From Oscillospiraceae bacterium (GTDB lineage Bacteria > Bacillota > Clostridia > Oscillospirales > Acutalibacteraceae), in the NCBI GenBank assembly GCA_031262125.1, contig JAISII010000190.1, positions 1 to 16,888 on the forward strand: a stretch of DNA of 16,888 nt, read 5' to 3'. The first letter of the stretch is position 1; each line of letters begins with the position of its first letter. The notes under the pieces are model-generated. The model made no database searches, was not told the DNA's origin, and saw only the letters and a program-made list of their open reading frames with translations. The position numbers were made by a program, and so were the translations under genes. Below are positions 1 to 6,394 of this stretch, piece by piece.

Positions 1-641
1 GATTTCCCCGCATTTGTGTATCCGACAAGGGCAACGGTTATTGTGCCCTCTTTTTTGCGGCGTGTACGCAATCGGTTGCGGTGCTGTTCCACTTGCAAAA
101 GCTGTGCCTTAATTTGCTCAATTTTTCGCCTTATGTGCCTGCGGTCGGTCTCTAACTTTGTTTCGCCCGGTCCTCTTGTGCCAATGCCGCCCCCAAGGCG
201 AGACATTTCAATCCCTTTGCCGGTTAGCCGTGGCAAAAGGTATTTTAACTGTGCAAGCTCAACCTGCAGCTTGCCCTCACGTGAGTTTGCACGTAGGGCA
301 AAAATATCGAGTATAAGCATAGTGCGGTCTATTGTTCGCACATCGGTCTTTTCTTCAATATTCCTAATTTGTGTGGGCGACAGCTCACAGTCAAAAATCA
401 GCAGCTCAATTTCTTCATTTTTTGCAAATTCTGCAATTTCCTCCAGCTTGCCGCTGCCAACATAGGTTGCACTCTCGGGGCGGTCGAGGTTCTGCGTAAT
501 TGCCGATACAGGCTCTGCCCCTGCACTTTTTGCAAGCTCAAACAGCTCGCTAAGCGAGCTTTCGGCGTCGTATTCTCCCGTTGCAACTGCAATAAGCAGG
601 GCGAGCGGGGTTTTTGGTGCGTTTTCAAAATTTTGTTCCAT
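1..641 (-). CDS. hflX: GTPase HflX, N-terminal part (runs off window start)
   Basis: Reading the minus strand from the ATG at 639-641 gives 213 codons of HflX before the window edge. HflX is a ribosome-associated GTPase that binds the 50S subunit and, in studied species, splits stalled or heat-stressed ribosomes. Visible features are the HflX N-terminal domain with the hallmark stretch EGKLQVELAQL, the glycine-rich GGGIGTRGPGETKLETDRR segment that precedes the G domain, a basic coiled-coil linker, and the Walker A/G1 motif GYTNAGK at residues 207-213, where the window cuts the gene. A GGAAGG ribosome binding site lies at 651-656. The remaining G-domain motifs are outside the window. It is divergent from gpr. 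Family assignment is secure. Confidence 0.95.
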   Translation of the reverse strand, partial: MEQNFENAPKTPLALLIAVATGEYDAESSLSELFELAKSAGAEPVSAITQNLDRPESATYVGSGKLEEIAEFAKNEEIELLIFDCELSPTQIRNIEEKTDVRTIDRTMLILDIFALRANSREGKLQVELAQLKYLLPRLTGKGIEMSRLGGGIGTRGPGETKLETDRRHIRRKIEQIKAQLLQVEQHRNRLRTRRKKEGTITVALVGYTNAGK

Positions 642-677
642 ATATAGTAACCTTCCGTTATGGTATTTGTATCTGAA

Positions 678-706
678 AATATAATTACTATAAAAGTATA
701 CTACAA
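678..706 (-). promoter_or_regulatory. Candidate hflX promoter
   Basis: On the minus strand, TTGTAG (701-706) is followed after 17 nt by TATATT (678-683). The spacing is ideal but the -35 match is partial. The DNA is very AT-rich, so a chance match is possible. Confidence 0.3.
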
Positions 707-750
707 AAAAGCGGCAAATACAAGCACACAACAGCATTTGCAAGTTTTTT

Positions 751-780
751 TGAATAAAGATTAATTTGCCGCAAAGAATA
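751..780 (+). promoter_or_regulatory. Candidate sigma-G/sigma-F type promoter of gpr
   Basis: TGAATA (751-756), 17 nt, then AAGAATA (774-780). The forespore sigma factors recognise roughly TGAATA and CATnnTA, so the -35 is a full match and the -10 a partial one. In Bacillus subtilis gpr is transcribed by sigma-F and sigma-G. The predicted transcript start, near 787, lies downstream of the TTG at 783 and upstream of the ATG at 834, which supports the ATG as the start codon. Confidence 0.5.
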
Positions 781-833
781 TATTGGTAATTTGTTTTATT
801 TTTTATGTTAAGAAAGCAAAAACGGGGGTAAAT

Positions 834-1721
834 ATGATTTTCAGAAGTGATTTGGCTGTAGAAACAATGGAATATTCCGGCGACGACCCAAAAGGTGTAG
901 AATATACAAAAGAGCAAGCAGGAGAAATCACTATTGAAAGGGTTACGGTAAAATCTGATAAAGCGGCACGCAACCTAAAAAAGCAAAAAGGCACCTATGT
1001 TACGGTAGAACTGCCGCCGCTTACCGATAATTTTAAAAATACCGACACCCGTGTGCAAAACATAGGTGCCGAAATCGGCAAGCTGCTGCCCGAGCTTGGG
1101 CTGGTGCTGGTGGTAGGCTTGGGCAACGCACAAATTACCCCCGACTCCTTAGGACCCCGCACAATTAAAAAAGTACTTGCCACACGGCACATTAACGGTG
1201 AGCTTGCAAAAAGTGCAGGGTTGGACAAACTGCGTCCCGTAGCTGTGCTTGCAACAGGCGTAACCGGGCAAACGGGCATAGAAACAGGCGAATATGTAGA
1301 AAGCCTTACAAAAAAAGTACGCCCCAGTGCAATAATAGCAATAGATGCCTTGGCTTCCCGCAAACTGGAACGGTTGGGCACTACACTGCAAATTTCCGAC
1401 ACGGGCATTGCACCCGGCGGCGGCGTGGGCAACCACCGCACAAAAATAACGGCAGAAACAATGGGTGTGCCCGTTATAGCGATTGGTGTACCCACAGTAG
1501 TAGATGCCGCAACACTCGCCTTTGATTTGCTTAATATAAGCGAAGAAACCCGCAGCGAAGTTATTGCAAACAGCGTAACCCCTGACGGACGGCAAATGGT
1601 AGTAACGCCAAAAGAGGTTGACTTGCTGGTCGACCGTGCCGCACGCCTTATTGCAATGGCAGTTAATTTTGCACTGCATAAAGAAATCGACCCCGAAGAC
1701 ATAGCAGTTATGATGGGTTAA
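834..1721 (+). CDS. gpr: Germination protease GPR (spore SASP endopeptidase)
   Basis: GPR is the peptidase family A25 enzyme that degrades small acid-soluble spore proteins (SASPs) early in germination. The 295-residue product begins MIFRSDLAVE, matching the processing site of Bacillus GPR ((T/S)D|LAVE). The motif ITPDSLGPRTIKKVLATRH contains Asp104, and the IAIDALASR motif contains Asp171; these correspond to the two essential aspartates of the family. They are followed by QISDTGIAPGGGVGN, GVPVIAIGVPTVVDA and the C-terminal MVVTPKEVD. The protein is shorter than Bacillus GPR (about 370 aa), apparently lacking an internal insertion after the TVVDA segment. ATG 834 has a GGGGG ribosome binding site at 824-828. 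An in-frame TTG at 783 would add 17 residues but has no comparable site. Genes to either side are unrelated to sporulation. Confidence 0.97.
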   Translation: MIFRSDLAVETMEYSGDDPKGVEYTKEQAGEITIERVTVKSDKAARNLKKQKGTYVTVELPPLTDNFKNTDTRVQNIGAEIGKLLPELGLVLVVGLGNAQITPDSLGPRTIKKVLATRHINGELAKSAGLDKLRPVAVLATGVTGQTGIETGEYVESLTKKVRPSAIIAIDALASRKLERLGTTLQISDTGIAPGGGVGNHRTKITAETMGVPVIAIGVPTVVDAATLAFDLLNISEETRSEVIANSVTPDGRQMVVTPKEVDLLVDRAARLIAMAVNFALHKEIDPEDIAVMMG

Positions 1722-1753
1722 GTAACTTTTTATGGTAAAAAATAAAATTCGAC

Positions 1754-1830
1754 AAATAGCATTATAATTCGCAATAGTAATTATAATAAGGAATTATTGT
1801 GATAATATATAGATAATTGTTATTTTGCTA
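1754..1830. repeat. AT-rich inverted repeats upstream of the wzz-like gene
   Basis: ATTATAATT at 1761-1769 is repeated in inverted form as AATTATAAT at 1779-1787, with a 9-nt spacer. An outer weaker pair, AATAGC near 1755-1760 and GCTATT near 1827-1832, encloses it. This lies in the 143-nt gap between gpr and the polysaccharide genes. A TATAAT at 1835-1840 could be a -10 element, but I see no good -35. It could be an operator, a leader structure or chance in AT-rich DNA. Confidence 0.3.
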
Positions 1831-1864
1831 TTAGTATAATATTAATTTATGGGAGTTTGGCAAT

Positions 1865-2578
1865 ATGTCGCTTCAAGATTTAAACTTTTTTACAATTTTT
1901 AAAATTATAGTTCGTCATTTGCCACTAATAATACTTTTGGCAGCCATTGGCGGCGGTTTCGGCTATTATCAGGGAGTGTATAACACCAGACCTACATACA
2001 CTTCTACAGGTATTGTTATGATTCAAAACTATAACGACACAGCTGAAAATTATGCTAACAGTCGTTCGGAAGTTCTCTACACAACGCCATCCGGTATGTC
2101 GTCCAGTGTTACCAACAACCTTAATATGTCGGCTCGCTTGGCAGAGGAATGTTTAATTCTTTTTCAGGTTGACCCCGAGTTTAGCAAGCTTACATTTGGT
2201 GCAGCGGTTGGTTATGCAATAATTGATGAATCACGCTTTATCCGTCTTTCGGTAACAACGAATAACAGCGAAAAAACTAAAGAGATTTGCAACAACTTGC
2301 TTACCTATTCCCGAAAATTGTTTACTGATTCGTTCCCCGAGGGGGATTTAAAAATAATTCAACCTGCTTCCACCCCCGGTTATTCCGGCGGCTCAAATAC
2401 ACGCTCAAAAATGCAAACTTATGCCTTAATAGCTGCTGCAATCGGCATTATTCTGTCGTTCTTGCACGAGTTTATAGATTCTACAATCAAACCCGACGAA
2501 GACCTTTCGGCAAAATATAATGTTCCCGTTTTGGCAGAAATTTTAAACCTTGATGCAACGGGCAAAAAGCGAAAATAA
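1865..2578 (+). CDS. Wzz/CapA-type chain-length determinant and tyrosine-kinase activator
   Basis: A 237-aa inner-membrane protein of the Wzz/YveK type. TM1 lies at about residues 17-35 and TM2 at about 184-200. The extracytoplasmic region between them ends in a Pro/Gly/Ser-rich stretch (PASTPGYSGGSNTR) just before TM2, as usual in this family. The short cytoplasmic tail EFIDSTIKPDEDLSAKYNVPVLAEI is the kind of segment that, in Gram-positive systems, docks and activates a separate BY-kinase. Such proteins control polymer length and export in capsule or exopolysaccharide synthesis. The ribosome binding site is GGGAG at 1851-1855. The kinase gene follows after 69 nt on the same strand, the classical split arrangement of Firmicutes. 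No polymerase, flippase or phosphatase gene accompanies it here. Confidence 0.88.
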   Translation: MSLQDLNFFTIFKIIVRHLPLIILLAAIGGGFGYYQGVYNTRPTYTSTGIVMIQNYNDTAENYANSRSEVLYTTPSGMSSSVTNNLNMSARLAEECLILFQVDPEFSKLTFGAAVGYAIIDESRFIRLSVTTNNSEKTKEICNNLLTYSRKLFTDSFPEGDLKIIQPASTPGYSGGSNTRSKMQTYALIAAAIGIILSFLHEFIDSTIKPDEDLSAKYNVPVLAEILNLDATGKKRK

Positions 2579-2581
2579 AAC

Positions 2582-2600
2582 AAAGCAAATAGTTGCTTTT
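2582..2600 (+). terminator. Small hairpin with short T-tract between the wzz-like and kinase genes
   Basis: AAAGCAA (2582-2588), loop ATAG, TTGCTTT (2593-2599), flanked by an A-rich run before and T residues after. The 7-bp stem is weak. It may be a partial terminator or a processing/stability hairpin that lowers kinase expression relative to the activator. Confidence 0.3.
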
Positions 2601-2647
2601 AATAATCAACACAAAAAATTAAATGCTTTTTAAGGGAATTGTTTCTT

Positions 2648-3370
2648 ATGAAATTTGATTTTAGCGACTTAAATATTTTCAGACGTATTTTTAAAGTTGG
2701 CGAAAAACAGGCAGTTAACAGCAAGTTTGCAATTGTAGAGGGCTACAAAAATGCCCGTGCAAGCCTAATGTTTACACTTGCTTCTTGCAAAAACAAAAAT
2801 TTTGCTATAACAAGTTGGGGCAAAGGCGAAGGTAAAAGCACGGCTGCTGCAAACTTGGCGTTGTCTTTTTCTAAAACCGAAAAGCGTGTTTTGCTTATAG
2901 ATGCCGACCTGCGTCGCCCAAGCGTGCATTTGCTGCTAAAGCTGAATAATAGTGTTGGGTTTTCAAATTTGCTCAGCGGCGAAGAAGAGTTTGAGAACAT
3001 TGTTCATCGCAATGTTTACCCTTATTTAGATATTTTGCCTTCCGGTGCAATACCGCCAAACCCTTCCGAGCTTCTCTGCTCACCGCTTTTTACCGATTTT
3101 ATTGAAAAAATCCATAATGAGTATGACTATATAATAATCGATACTCCACCGGTAGGCGTTGTGTCGGACGCTCTTTTGCTTAAAGATTATATAGGCGGTT
3201 ATGTATTAATAGTAAAAGAACGCAGCACAACCCACGGAGATATAAAAAAAGCAATAAAAGCTTTTGCTCAGGTTAATGCAAAGTTGCTCGGTCTTTTAAA
3301 AGTCGGCTGCCAAAAGAAGTTCCGCAAATACGGCAAAAAATCTTCCGAATATTATTCAAGTTATTATTAA
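2648..3370 (+). CDS. BY-kinase (CpsD/CapB-type tyrosine-protein kinase)
   Basis: A 240-aa cytoplasmic P-loop ATPase of the bacterial tyrosine kinase family, the catalytic half of a split Wzc-like system. Visible motifs: EGYKNAR at residues 31-37 (the oligomerisation motif ExxRxxR, here with Lys at the first Arg); Walker A GKGEGKST at 58-65; Walker A' VLLIDADLRRP at 81-91; Walker B YIIIDTPPVG at 161-170. The C-terminal tail holds a tyrosine cluster (Tyr229, 235, 236, 239, 240), the usual autophosphorylation site. The preceding protein is the expected membrane activator. ATG 2648 is chosen over the in-frame TTG at 2639 because AAGGGA (2632-2637) is about 10 nt from the ATG but almost touches the TTG. 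An intrinsic terminator follows at once. The cognate phosphatase is not in the window. Confidence 0.93.
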   Translation: MKFDFSDLNIFRRIFKVGEKQAVNSKFAIVEGYKNARASLMFTLASCKNKNFAITSWGKGEGKSTAAANLALSFSKTEKRVLLIDADLRRPSVHLLLKLNNSVGFSNLLSGEEEFENIVHRNVYPYLDILPSGAIPPNPSELLCSPLFTDFIEKIHNEYDYIIIDTPPVGVVSDALLLKDYIGGYVLIVKERSTTHGDIKKAIKAFAQVNAKLLGLLKVGCQKKFRKYGKKSSEYYSSYY

Positions 3371-3377
3371 TAATTTT

Positions 3378-3409
3378 AAAACTGCACCTTAAAACGGGTG
3401 CAGTTTTTT
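3378..3409 (+). terminator. Intrinsic terminator of the chain-length/kinase unit
   Basis: Perfect 11-bp stem: AAAACTGCACC (3378-3388) pairs with GGTGCAGTTTT (3397-3407), with an 8-nt loop and a T6 tract. It begins 8 nt after the kinase stop codon and closes the unit after two genes. Confidence 0.92.
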
Positions 3410-3426
3410 AGTGGGGTTTTTATTAT

Positions 3427-3621
3427 ATGAAGCATCTTGCCTTGCAAGAAATGAAGCAATTTGCTTACGCAAATAATGAAGCGTTTTTCTACGCAAAACG
3501 TGAAGTTAAGTTTGCCCTTACGTGCTGCAGCACACTTCATTGCCGAAGGCTACTTCATAGCGAAAGCTACTTCATTTGCCCGACAGGGCAAACTTAATAG
3601 CGGACGGCTTTCGCCGTCCGC
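3427..3621. repeat. Hairpin-array repeat with ATGAAG/CTTCAT spacers
   Basis: The left half carries ATGAAG at 3427, 3451 and 3476 and GTGAAG at 3500, each followed by a short hairpin (TCTTGC/GCAAGA, ATTTGC/GCAAAT, CGTTTT/AAAACG). The centre is the perfect 12-bp palindrome GTGCTGCAGCAC (3522-3533). The right half carries the inverted spacer CTTCAT at 3535, 3553 and 3570, separated by the hairpins GCCGAAGGC, AGCGAAAGCT and TTTGCCC-GACA-GGGCAAA. TTAAGTTTGCCC (3506-3517) is also inversely repeated at 3586-3597. It ends in a 9-bp GCGGACGGC hairpin (3600-3621) one base from the tRNA 3' end. No sensible protein is encoded. It resembles a non-autonomous, palindrome-based interspersed repeat, but copy number elsewhere is unknown. 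Confidence 0.7.
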
Positions 3622-3622
3622 A

Positions 3623-3698
<76 letters not shown>

Positions 3699-3798
3699 AT
3701 ATATGGTATTAAGCAAGTTATCAAAATTTAACAGACGCAAACCCGCATTAGGTTGTGTAGACCATAAAATTTTAAGATAACCGCAAAACACTTTTGTT

Positions 3799-3827
3799 AG
3801 TTTAACATAATATAAACGCTTTGTCAA
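3799..3827 (-). promoter_or_regulatory. Sigma-A promoter of the tRNA-fMet gene
   Basis: On the minus strand, TTGACA (3822-3827), 17 nt, TAAACT (3799-3804): a perfect -35, ideal spacing and an acceptable -10. The predicted start near 3792 leaves a leader of about 94 nt before the tRNA, to be removed by RNase P. Confidence 0.8.
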
Positions 3828-3893
3828 CTTATGTGCACAATATTCACCTGTAATCGGGTTTACAACTTTATCAGACTAAAAGGTGCAAAAAAC

Positions 3894-3922
3894 TTGTTTT
3901 TAAAAGAGATATATGATATAAT
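3894..3922 (+). promoter_or_regulatory. Sigma-A promoter of nrdR with extended -10
   Basis: TTGTTT (3894-3899), 17 nt, TATAAT (3917-3922), preceded by TGA to give an extended -10 (TGnTATAAT). It is divergent from the tRNA promoter 67 nt away. I do not recognise a paired NrdR box here. Confidence 0.8.
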
Positions 3923-3970
3923 CTTAATATAAAATGTATTATTCTGATATAAAAGCAGGAGGTTTGTAAT

Positions 3971-4426
3971 ATGAAGTGCCCTTTTTGTGCGTTTGAAGAA
4001 AGCAAGGTTATCGATTCTCGTTCAGCCGACGACGGCGAGCGTATTCGCCGCAGGCGTGAGTGCCTGAATTGCCAAAAAAGGTTTACAACCCACGAGAATA
4101 TTGAAACCGTGCCGATTATTGTTGTTAAGCGAGATAAATCACGTGAGGCGTTTGACCGCAACAAGCTTTTTAAAGGCATATTGCGTGCATGCGAAAAACG
4201 TCCTGTTTCTATCGAGCAGACCGAAGGGATTGTAGATAAAATCGAAGCCGCACTGCAAAAATCTCTGGATAGGGAAGTTACATCTTTGCAAATTGGTGAG
4301 CTTGCCATGACCGAAATTAAAAAGGTAGACGAAGTCGCCTATGTTCGCTTTGCATCGGTTTATCGTCAGTTTAAAGATATTAACACGTTTTTAGAAGAGC
4401 TTAATAAGCTGCTTAAAGAGAAATGA
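3971..4426 (+). CDS. nrdR: Transcriptional repressor NrdR
   Basis: NrdR is the nucleotide-sensing repressor of ribonucleotide reductase operons. The 151-aa protein shows the N-terminal zinc ribbon with CPFC (Cys3, Cys6) and CLNC (Cys31, Cys34), the invariant DSR and RRRREC segment, then the ATP-cone domain beginning PIIVVKRDKSREAFDRNKL at about residue 48 and running to about 138. The ATP cone senses ATP/dATP and tunes oligomeric state and DNA binding. Length and motif order match the family throughout. The ribosome binding site is AGGAGG at 3957-3962, 8 nt before the ATG. It forms a single-gene unit between its promoter and the terminator at 4500-4544. No ribonucleotide reductase gene is present here. 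Confidence 0.98.
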   Translation: MKCPFCAFEESKVIDSRSADDGERIRRRRECLNCQKRFTTHENIETVPIIVVKRDKSREAFDRNKLFKGILRACEKRPVSIEQTEGIVDKIEAALQKSLDREVTSLQIGELAMTEIKKVDEVAYVRFASVYRQFKDINTFLEELNKLLKEK

Positions 4427-4463
4427 GCGTAAAAGCACGAAAAACATAGAAACTCGCATATAC

Positions 4464-4499
4464 ATAAATATTCACGAGTATAAACGAATAAATATTCAC
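4464..4499. repeat. Two 12-nt direct repeats downstream of nrdR
   Basis: ATAAATATTCAC occurs at 4464-4475 and again at 4488-4499, 24 nt apart start to start, just before the nrdR terminator. An ACTCG/CGAGT pair (4452-4456, 4475-4479) brackets the first copy. Function unknown; it may be a local duplication. Confidence 0.5.
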
Positions 4500-4544
4500 A
4501 GCAGATTAAAGCAAATTATACAAATTGTTTTAATCTGCTTTTTT
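4500..4544 (+). terminator. Intrinsic terminator of nrdR
   Basis: AGCAGATTAAA (4500-4510) pairs with TTTAATCTGCT (4529-4539), with a partly pairable AT-rich 18-nt interior, followed by T6 ending at 4544. The T-tract is on the plus strand only. Its right arm overlaps the stop codon of the convergent glycosyltransferase gene. Confidence 0.8.
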
Positions 4545-5561
4545 ATGTAAAATCTTCTTCCTCCAAAACGGCATATGCACAAGCCCGATAATTGTACCAA
4601 TGCCGTAAGAAATATGCAGCAGAGGGAATAGAAACGGCAAAAGAACAAAGTGAGGGCGTACCTTATTAACCGTAAAACAACCCACCGTGTTTACAATATC
4701 GAACATCCCGTACAAAGCACAAAGTGCAATTAGCGGCAGAGCAAACCCAAAGCAAGCGAGCCCGGCACAAACAAGCATTGCACCCACAAACAGCAGCGGC
4801 ACATAGTGATAATACGACAAACACTGCGGGCAAACGCCGGTTGTCAAGCCTATCCAGTACCCGTTGCTGTATTTTTGCTTTATCATATGCTTTAGGCTGT
4901 TGCGGGTTAGCTGATAAGAGATTATATCGGGGCAACTGCACATTTTATAGCCGTTTTGACGGATTCGGTAGTGCATTTCGTTGTCCTCGGTTCTGCCCAA
5001 GTCCTCATTAAAAATGCCTGCCTTTTCAAAAACTTCTCGCCTGTAGGCTGCGTGGAACAAACTGTCTAAATATTCTTTTTTTTCGGGCGGACGGCGGTAA
5101 GAGGCTATCGAACTCCCAAAAAGTGAGTCCTCGGCGGCTAAAAGTGTAAGTTTCCACGAGCTGTGGTCCTCGGTTATGTTCGGGCGACCGCCGCCAACTA
5201 CGTTTTCGCCGCTTTCTATGTTAAAAACACAGCGGCTAACATAGCTCCGAGGTATTTTTGCATGGGCATCAATACGGATGATAACATCGCCCGTTGCCTC
5301 TTTTAAAGCCACATTCCACGATGCCGCCTGCCTGTGCTTGCAGCAAGAGGTAACTTTAATATCTTTAAATCCATAGTTTGTTTTTGCAAATTCTTCCATT
5401 ATTTCCCGGGTATTATCAGTAGATTCGCCGTCTACCATAATCACTTCAATCAGCTCGTGCGGGTAATCTTGAATCGAAAAATCACGCAAAATGCCGTTTA
5501 TTACGGTTTCTTCGTTGTATGCAATAATACAAAGCGATACAGTTGTTTTTTTGTTTTCCAT
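4530..5561 (-). CDS. Family 2 glycosyltransferase with C-terminal membrane segments (ExoA-like)
   Basis: A 343-aa GT-A fold glycosyltransferase. The N-terminal SLCIIAYNEE (9-18) is the nucleotide-binding strand; VDGESTDNT (43-51) matches the DxSxDxT motif; RIDAH (96-100) is the DxD-like metal site, with His at the third position; GRTEDNEMHYRIRQNG (189-204) carries the acidic catalytic-base region. From about residue 253 it becomes hydrophobic, with two or three membrane segments (about 253-295 and 305-330), like ExoA-type enzymes that extend lipid-linked sugars at the cytoplasmic membrane face. Donor and acceptor cannot be predicted. It starts 30 nt after the stop of the upstream membrane protein gene, so the two are probably co-transcribed. 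The RBS (AGGA, 5574-5577) is rather far from the ATG. It is convergent with nrdR. Confidence 0.9.
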   Translation of the reverse strand: MENKKTTVSLCIIAYNEETVINGILRDFSIQDYPHELIEVIMVDGESTDNTREIMEEFAKTNYGFKDIKVTSCCKHRQAASWNVALKEATGDVIIRIDAHAKIPRSYVSRCVFNIESGENVVGGGRPNITEDHSSWKLTLLAAEDSLFGSSIASYRRPPEKKEYLDSLFHAAYRREVFEKAGIFNEDLGRTEDNEMHYRIRQNGYKMCSCPDIISYQLTRNSLKHMIKQKYSNGYWIGLTTGVCPQCLSYYHYVPLLFVGAMLVCAGLACFGFALPLIALCALYGMFDIVNTVGCFTVNKVRPHFVLLPFLFPLLHISYGIGTIIGLVHMPFWRKKILHKKAD

Positions 5562-5591
5562 ATGTTTTAATTTTCCTTTTTCTGCAAAATC

Positions 5592-6380
5592 CTACCCTAT
5601 AATCTCCGGCACTTTTTGTGCCGCAGCACGCTTACGCAGATAAGCATAATAAATCTTTAGGCTCAGCAGGCAACAGCAAAGTATATAATAGGGCACTACA
5701 CATAAAATCGGAATTATAAAAATGCCCAACAAATACAACGGAATAAAAGAAAAAAGATTATAAAGCACAAGCTTTATGTTTGCACCGTTCATAATTTTTG
5801 CCGAACGTACAAAGCAAGCGTTAATAAATTCTCCGTTGTTTTCTTCATAAATGGTATAAACTAAAAAGTAACGAAAACTGTACAGCAGCAACCCTGCTAA
5901 AAACATAACGCCCCAAATACAATGGAGAATTATTCTAAGATTATACTCCGGCACAACCGTTATAAAACCCCTTAAATACCACAGGGATACGGGGAGTGCA
6001 GAGAAAATTACAGCTACAATAATCAGCCTTAACAGCAGCAAAATGTTTATAGTAAAGCCGTCAAAATAGCGTGAGGGAGAGGAAAAATAATAAAAAACGT
6101 CATATACGTTTGCAGTGTTGTTTTTGGCAAGCTTAATGCACAGCCTAAAAAAACCGTTAATTACCGGGGAAATTAAAACCCCGATAAACACAACCACCGG
6201 CAAAATATAATAGCCCGAAATTACATCTGCTAAAAAAACGCCAAGCAAAGATACAACAGCATCAAAAAGCATAAAACACAAAGCAACGCACAAAAAACCG
6301 CCGCATAGCGGGGCAAAATTGTTCTTAAACAGCTTTTTGGCATGGGTTTTGGTCTCGGCAAGGTTGATAGTATTAGTCAT
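5592..6380 (-). CDS. DUF975-like integral membrane protein
   Basis: A 262-aa polytopic membrane protein of unknown function. The N-terminus NLAETKTHAKKLFKNNF (6-22) precedes the first hydrophobic block (about 23-50). Further blocks lie near 57-78, 112-135, 150-177 and 205-245, giving five or six membrane segments, and the C-terminus is basic. The segments SPVINGFFRLCIKLAKN and SAKIMNGANIKLVLYNLFSFIPLYLL recall the conserved elements of the DUF975 family, but this is by eye. The ATG at 6378-6380 is preferred because family similarity begins there; the frame stays open upstream to 6536, but that extension runs through hairpin-forming DNA and has no membrane-protein character. A GGAAAGG lies 15 nt upstream, rather distant. 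It is followed by the glycosyltransferase gene. Confidence 0.65.
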   Translation of the reverse strand: MTNTINLAETKTHAKKLFKNNFAPLCGGFLCVALCFMLFDAVVSLLGVFLADVISGYYILPVVVFIGVLISPVINGFFRLCIKLAKNNTANVYDVFYYFSSPSRYFDGFTINILLLLRLIIVAVIFSALPVSLWYLRGFITVVPEYNLRIILHCIWGVMFLAGLLLYSFRYFLVYTIYEENNGEFINACFVRSAKIMNGANIKLVLYNLFSFIPLYLLGIFIIPILCVVPYYILCCCLLSLKIYYAYLRKRAAAQKVPEIIG

Positions 6381-6394
6381 ATTTAAAGCACAGT

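Noticed and set aside
16..465. Plus-strand open frame of 149 aa at the left edge.
   Set aside because: It is antisense to hflX, whose motifs are unmistakable.
783..833. Upstream TTG start for gpr adding 17 residues.
   Set aside because: It would lie before the predicted transcript start, lacks a ribosome binding site, and the GPR family pattern begins near ATG 834.
995..1702. Long open frame (235 aa) on the minus strand inside gpr, and a second overlapping one at 1149-1679.
   Set aside because: Both are antisense to a clearly conserved protein; their translations are Ser/Thr/Cys-rich without family resemblance and have no ribosome binding site context.
3600..3621. Strong GCGGACGGC hairpin after the tRNA considered as an intrinsic terminator.
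   Set aside because: In the direction of tRNA transcription it is followed by TATTAAG, not a T-tract; it fits better as the last unit of the hairpin array.
3828..3850. TTATGTGCACAA considered as a DnaA box or origin-related site.
   Set aside because: It is a single poor match to TTATCCACA with no cluster and no dnaA/dnaN context.
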